DNA from: Acestrorhynchus altus
Taxonomy: Eukaryota > Chordata > Actinopteri > Characiformes > Acestrorhynchidae
Length of the DNA stretch: 64,000 nt
Direction of reading: 5' to 3'
Assembly: GCA_034509495.1 (NCBI GenBank)
Contig: CM067511.1
Location: 23,279,312-23,343,311 of the forward strand
Part shown: piece after piece, positions 57,930 through 64,000 of the stretch
Position numbering within the stretch: the first letter of the stretch is position 1
Layout of the letters: each line of letters begins with the position of its first letter
Made by a program: the position numbers and the translations under genes
Notes under the pieces: model-generated
Database searches by the model: none
Told to the model about the DNA's origin: nothing
The model's input: the letters and a program-made list of their open reading frames with translations, nothing else

Positions 57930-58164
57930 CTCCGAGGGGAGCTTGTGCCAGCCTGCCCGCCACCCCGGATTAAAGGGTTAATCTGATGCCCCCCGGTGCT
58001 TGTCTGCCCTCTCAATAATTCAACGCCATTTTGTTGGCCGCTTTGGCATCTGCCAACTTGACTAGGGCAGGGCGGTCCAGGCAACTGTCACCATGACAAC
58101 CACACAAGGAGCCAATCAGGGGCCAGAGACAGTGTTGTCCCAGTTCCAGAGTTTAAAAAGTACA

Positions 58165-58216
<52 letters not shown>

Positions 58217-58245
58217 TTGGACAGCTGCACAGATGGAGACAGAAA
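57930..58245 (+). promoter_or_regulatory. Promoter-like GC-rich block
   Basis: GC-rich against AT-rich surroundings. Contains ggattaaagggttaatc (paired homeodomain-like half-sites), gccattttg (YY1-like), ttggcatctgccaa (NFI-like palindrome with a 4-base spacer), a CCAAT box gagccaatcagg (about 58110), a TATA-like gtttaaaaag (about 58152), a GA tract, and ATGGAGACAGAAAAG near 58232 before a possible donor GGTAAAT. No downstream exon was found. Interpretation by signal arrangement only. Confidence 0.35.
58168..58216. repeat. (GA)n microsatellite
   Basis: GA dinucleotides with one AAA interruption, just downstream of the TATA-like motif. Confidence 0.95.
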
Positions 58246-58483
58246 AGAGAAAGGGTAAATAGTTTGATTTAGCCTGTAAACACTGTTAAAGTCATCACAT
58301 ACATATCTTTAACGTCTACACATTCCATTTATAGAAACTACATTCCAAACAGCCCATTTTGAATGAACTGGTTTTGTGACATCACACAAACCAACAATAC
58401 ACAATACAAACCAAAACCAAATACACTATATTATATACAAAATAGTTGCACCCTGAAGGAAGTGTCAGATTGCAATGCAAAGA

Positions 58484-58556
58484 AAAGGAAGGAAGGAAGG
58501 AAGGAAGGAAGGAAGGAAGACAGGCAGGCAGGAAGGCAGGAAGGAAAGAAGGAAAG
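58484..58556. repeat. (GGAA)n / (GGCA)n microsatellite
   Basis: About nine GGAA units followed by mixed GGCA and GGAA units. Confidence 0.95.
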
Positions 58557-58899
58557 ATAAAGGACTTAGAAAAATGACAGAGACATACAGAAAGAGGGTA
58601 AGAAAGAAAACAGTGAGAAAATGGAAGGTCAGAGAAAAAAGAAAGAAAACAGCAAGAGAGAAGGATATCAGATAAAGATGAGACTGTTCTATTTAAAAAA
58701 GAACAGCCCGTGTAGAAGGTTCTGCTGTTTTTGTCTGTCTGAAAACACTAAAATGCTTCTGAATGCTGTCACTGCAGTCAGCTCCACATATACAAACGGG
58801 TTGCTTTAATCTGTACACTGAGGCAACACGGCACACTTCACTATAAGAACCAGCTCCAAAAGGAGGTCAATCTGCTGAGTATAAACACACAAACACACA

Positions 58900-58941
<42 letters not shown>

Positions 58942-61124
58942 TACCAGTTCATATTTAGAGCAATCATTTCATTCATCTTTTCTCCACCTCACTTTCTCAA
59001 AGTTTCTCACACTTTTTCACTAGCATACATCACACCTCAGCACAGACACCGCATCTGTTTTAGTAAAGTGAACTGACAACTGAACAAATACTAGTGCATC
59101 TCAAAAATGAGAACATTTTTATTCATATCTTTATTCAAAATGTGAACCGTCATATCACTGCTGTCCAATGAACAACGAGCATCTCCAAAATAACAACTTT
59201 ACAGAAGAAGGTAAAAATGCTCTTAACTTTTGTATTGACGTTAATGTAAACAAGAGTAATTAACAATCATTTATAGAATTTTCATTCTATAAATAGACAG
59301 AATTATTTACACCTTGTACAGAAATGCAAAAGTGAAAAATGCAAGGCCTTGAAACACTAGTGCTAGTACTAGTTTGTTCTCGTTCATAATTTCATTCACA
59401 AACATTACTCATATTTTATTAATTGCATGCAAAGTGACATATTCCAAGCCAAATAGAGCTTATTGCCTTCTCCATCACTGTAAAGAGCAACACTCCATTC
59501 CCCACAATGACCTTTAGAACTCCAGGCTAATTGTGTGGATTTAAAAAAAAAATATATAACTATTAACAGTATTTATATTTCAGATTATTCTCTTTAATAT
59601 TCTTCTTATCATATTATTTTCAGAAGATCATATGCTAAACACATTTGTCTTTATTTGAAATGTATGAATTTGACCATGTTTATTATCATGAAAGTTACTT
59701 CGCAAATGACTTTTATTCTGAAATTTGAACCCTGTGTGAGCAAAAAGAGAGCGGAAACTGCCCCTCCCTTCTCGTTTCATCTGTAACCTAATATCTGGGT
59801 GACATCATCGGCCCCTAAACCTCTTGCTGATCAGTCAGAGTCTGCATGCAGTTGGCTATGTAAACATGGACAAAGCAGTAAACATGCACTGGAAGACTCC
59901 TTTGACATTTAAATTGAGATTTCATTCCAGGTGGAAATGGAAAGCAGTTGCAGTTTTCCAAGCTGGATTAATTCTGACAATTCATCCATGCAATGGATGG
60001 ACTACAATGTACAAAAAAAGTACAAATAATAAGAAAGGGTAAGTGTTGTAGTTTGTTATGAGATCATGTGTTATGAGTGTATCATGTCTGTAGGTTATTC
60101 TGATCCTGAGTTATAAAGCCTAGAATATAACCACCTGCAAAGTGCAGATCTTGGGTTCTTAGAGTTATTATTGACTTATTATTGAATGGTTTAATTTTGA
60201 TCATTGATATACAAACTGAATCCACTGAAAATGTCTTCATAAACGATGTAAATAAGAGGGCAAAACAAACCTTATAAACACTGAATTGGTGGTATTGTTT
60301 TTATACTCTGCTGACAAAAAGCTGAAAAACAGTAAAATAAGGTTAATCTTAACACTAGCTTTTGTTGCTGTTAGCTCAAGAACATGAATTGGCAACCAAT
60401 GGCAAGCCTTTCATGAATATATTTTTAAAAAGTGGTTTCAGAAATTAGCTGAGAAACCAGGGCAAAGCAGAAGCAGGAATACAGTAATACTTTATTCAGC
60501 TGTGAATTTTTAAAGGTCACAGATGCAGCATCAGGCAACTGCACCATAAAGAATTGTCCACAGGCTCTAACTGAGCACTGGACCCAGGTCAAATCAGTGC
60601 AATACATCTGCAGCTTCTTCACTGATCTCATACCAGTGACTTACCCCTCAGACGATTAACATCATTTATCACGGAGAGCTCAAACCTGCTCTCAGAAAAG
60701 GAAACCGACAGGATCGCTGCAATAAACCAGTAGGAAGTGTGTGGGTTTTCTCTGACCAGTTGTTGAACCCAGATCACTGGAACAGATTATCAAATGATGC
60801 TGGAGCGTGTGACTGTGTGTAATGGAGCACTGTGGCAAACCACAGACACACACACACATCCACACACACATCCACACACACATCCACACACACACACTAA
60901 TCCCTAGCAACACCACTTCTCAGACACACATTCAGTTAGGCTCACATGAAGAAACTGACAAATGCCCATGAAAACACTGGTTAGCCTGTAACATTTCAGA
61001 AATAACATTCCAGGAATGTTATGAAATCATGTGGCATAATAATGGTTTGGTTTGCATCACAATGTTTATAGAAAGTTTCTTACATTGTACTCCCAGTTTA
61101 ACAAAAAGAACATTATGAAAAGAG

Positions 61125-61126
<2 letters not shown>
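58557..61126. other. Intergenic, no recognised gene
   Basis: Contains a (CA)n array (58898-58939) and a 12-bp repeat (60847-60897). No recognised coding exon. Confidence 0.4.
60847..60897. repeat. 12-bp (CACACACACATC)n repeat
   Basis: About four units of cacacacacatc within a CA-rich tract. Confidence 0.9.

Positions 61127-61182
<56 letters not shown>
61127..61182. repeat. (TA)n microsatellite
   Basis: About 28 uninterrupted TA units. Confidence 0.97.
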
Positions 61183-61186
<4 letters not shown>

Positions 61187-64000
61187 TAAATACACAAATA
61201 TCTCATTCAATAGGGAGAATTAACAAGTAAACATATTATAAAAAGATAAATAGAACAATGAAGAACTTCTCAAAACTTTGACAGACAGAAATTCTAAAAA
61301 AACTAAAATTGTAAATGTTCAAGGCTGCTATGGAACATTTCTGAATGTTCTGTTCTGGTCGTACACAGCACTGTGAAAAAGAATTTACTCTCACTGAAAA
61401 TCTTTAAACACAATGCCATATTAAACAAACAGCTCCTTATCCGCCACAAAACACATGCATTAACTCTACACGTGTGTCATGACTGTAGGTTACTCTGTTC
61501 CTGAGTAAAGTGCAGATCTTGGGTGAGTTTAGCTATTCATGCAGCAACATTATCCAAGGTTCATATCACCTGCATGAAAAAGTAACTGCCCCTTTGTTAC
61601 TTAAGCAGAAAGTAAACTCAATTTAATCAAGAGTGGGAACAAGCTGATCGAACACAGCCATGATGAAATGCAAATCTTCAAGAACTGAAAACGGCTGCTG
61701 AAATACATCGATCTGAAACCTTCACAGAACAACACGAGGCATTTTCTACAAATTGAGAACCCCATGGAACACTGATCAATTGTCCCCAACTCTCTCAAAT
61801 CTCAGATGACATGCCCATGTGGGGGCTGTACAGGTAGACTTTTGGATGCCCTCGGGGGTCTCTGATGGAACCAAGCACACTTTACATTGCAGCCCAGAAG
61901 GGATTATTAAGGTTTGCGCTGTAATGAAGTGAAAAGCCTAACTGGGTACAAATAACAACACATGTACAAACACAATCAGAGCCCAGCCATACCTGGAACC
62001 CACCTAGCCCATGTTCCACCTATGCGAGCCCCACATGGCTTTGATGTATGAAAAGAAAATGATGAAGCGGGTTTGATGGTGATGAAAAAGGAAGTTAAAA
62101 TAGAGTTCCAAACTTTGTTTACTTTGATACAGAGATTGTAGAAAGGTCATTCAAGAATAAGTGAATCAAGAAAAACCCAGATTTGTGCTGTCAAATGTCA
62201 GTATGACCATGAAAGTCTGACAGCTGGGTTATTAAAGCTACAAGGTTATTAAAGCTACAAGATTTTCTCTTATAGTTTACATATGATAATAAGATTTTAA
62301 GAGCTATAGCCTGAGAAATAGGAGACAATAGGCCTTTTTCAGTACAGATAATTCTGTATCTGCTGGAAGAGATACAGTGCATCTGGGAAGTATTCACAGC
62401 TCTTCACCGTTTCCAAAAAAAGCATAAAAATAAAATGTATATAAGGTGTGTCTGGAACTGCATGATCCTGGATGATGCAAATGTAGTAATAAAGTGATAA
62501 GTGACAATGTGCAAACCTGCAGTATTAACCAGTAAGTACATCCAGAAACTGTATAGCCAAAATATAGCAGTTCACTGTTGGAGTTGGAGATGAGGTAGGT
62601 GGTAGGGTGGTGATCATCCAACATTCCTGACCTCACTAATACTCTTGTAAATGAATCAGTGCAATCAAATCCTCACAGCAATGGTCCAAAATCTAGTAGA
62701 CAGCCTGCAATGGACAGTAGAGACAGTTAGTCCAACAAGAGCAGGGTTAACTCTTAACATCCTTCATTTCAGAAGAAACGATGGATGAAGAGGTATCCCA
62801 GTGCTTTCATTCACATTCAGATAGTCTTTAATATACACAGTCATTATTATTAGTCATCTGGAAATCTGGAGGGTTGCAGCTTCCTTAACAACCCAGTTTT
62901 TTTTTTCAATAAGAAACAAATGGCCTCCACCCCCAAAATCATTTGGACCTTATTTGAGGCAAGTGCAGGACGCAGTCGGTACAGTGCCAATTAGTGCACA
63001 TCCGACTCCATTACTTGTGACTTACATTATCCCTTACAGTAGCTCATATTTGCTCCCAACATGCCTTGATGTGAGCAATTGTGGTACTTTACTCCACTGT
63101 GACTTTCTGGAGTTTGTGTACTCCCCTACGTTCCACACCTGTCAGTGTGCCGGATAAAGTCTTAATGGTTGTGTCACATTACTGCAGCGATGGCTGCAGA
63201 ATTCTAAGGCAGAATTAACTGGGAAAAGTTAAGTTAAAGCTTGTCTCCAAAGCACTACAAGAAGAGCGCATCCTTCTTTGATGTGAGCTGCTATAAGCCA
63301 TTATGTCACATGTCAGACTGAGTTTATGAGAGACTGGCTGTCTGTGTAGAGCCAGAGGCTGTTCCACATCATCCTCCACGTCTATTCTGCATTTTTCGTG
63401 CAACCAATAGCACATGAAGTATTACATACATGCAAACTTGGGCCACACCTGACCAAAATGTGTTATTGCAAGGCATAAAATATTTCTTTAAATATTTTAA
63501 TTAAAAAGATTTTATTTTATTTTATTTTATTATTTATTTATTTATTTATTTATTTAGTTTTTATTTCAAGGAAAAGGACCCAACGCATGTGGTGGCATCA
63601 CAGCTTGTGAACTCTTTTTTGTGGGATTTAAATCGAAAGACTTCTAGTTCTGTGAAATTCTTGGTCCTCTTGCATGAACTGCTCTTTAAAGGATGTTCAC
63701 CATCACTTTTTATTATGTTTAAGATGGGAAACTAGTAAGGCCAAAAACCTGTGGGTGTTAAGGTGTATTCAGGGTTATTATACAATTTTAGGAGCCATCC
63801 TCTTTTCATCTTCAGCTTTTAGCGACAGACTGATGTTTGCTTGGATTTGTTGGTTTTTAACTGAATCCATTCTTCACTCCACTAGTGAAATGCAACACAA
63901 GCCCAAAGTATGACGGTATTTTGCCTTCCAATGGAGGACTGGATTTTTGCTTCTAGAAATCCTATGAGCAGATCTTTTTGGCCTTATCAACCTCACTTTG
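61183..64000. other. Intergenic, no recognised gene
   Basis: A Tc1-type terminal scrap (cagtgcatctgggaagtatt then cacagctcttcaccgttt) is at about 62375-62420, and a similar relic may lie at 61365-61800 (gtgaaaaagtaactgcccct). A (TTTTA)n/(TTTA)n tract lies at 63510-63560. Open frames are short and unrecognised. Confidence 0.4.

Noticed and set aside
59824..60042. Possible small gene MLISQSLHAVGY...
   Set aside because: No family resemblance and no supporting promoter or splice signals.

Overview
This window is vertebrate DNA, almost certainly from a teleost fish. It has very long CA/GT, GA/CT and TA arrays, several lineages of Tc1-like transposon, L2-like and other LINE fragments, Ty3/Gypsy pieces, hAT remnants and tRNA-like SINEs. 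It also has spliced genes with non-coding first exons. The mix of Tc1 families and SINE sequence recalls ostariophysan fishes (characins, catfishes, electric fishes); this is inference from memory of such repeats and was not searched. No rRNA, tRNA gene, CRISPR array or bacterial sequence was seen.

Host genes are sparse. (1) At 4284-4825 (minus) lies the coding exon of a secreted RNase A-superfamily protein with a signal peptide, a splice acceptor directly before its ATG, an F-x-x-x-H motif and a terminal PVHF motif. It has a one-base frameshift in an A8 run. Its intron and non-coding first exon appear to lie at 4826-6374. The same promoter/first-exon block and much of the same intron recur at 1-3400, so a second RNase copy should lie just left of the window. 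(2) At 23855-24606 (minus) is the single coding exon of an LRRN4CL-like type I membrane protein, with a likely non-coding first exon and TATA box near 25959-26101. (3) At 29418-29614 (minus) is a well-formed but unassigned internal exon. Weaker gene signals are a 75-nt exon-like stretch at 44337-44411 (minus) and a promoter-like block at 57930-58245 (plus).

Region by region: 1-6680 is the RNase tandem duplication, with hAT and LINE debris in the intron. 6680-10170 holds two L2-like LINE copies. 11780-13084 is an internally deleted Tc1-like element. 13857-16840 holds a Tc1 fragment, a MITE with perfect terminal inverted repeats, and Ty3/Gypsy fragments. 16840-23850 is mostly unannotated, with one LINE piece. 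23850-26480 is the LRRN4CL-like locus. 26480-40000 is microsatellite-rich intergenic or intronic DNA with the orphan exon. 40000-54600 is a graveyard of RTE-like LINE, Tc1-like, SINE and hAT-MITE copies. 54600-64000 holds a LINE remnant, a 41-bp minisatellite, a promoter-like block and low-complexity DNA.

All transposon reading frames seen are broken. Only the RNase-like and LRRN4CL-like loci are recognisable host genes, and they show no functional link beyond both encoding proteins that enter the secretory pathway.
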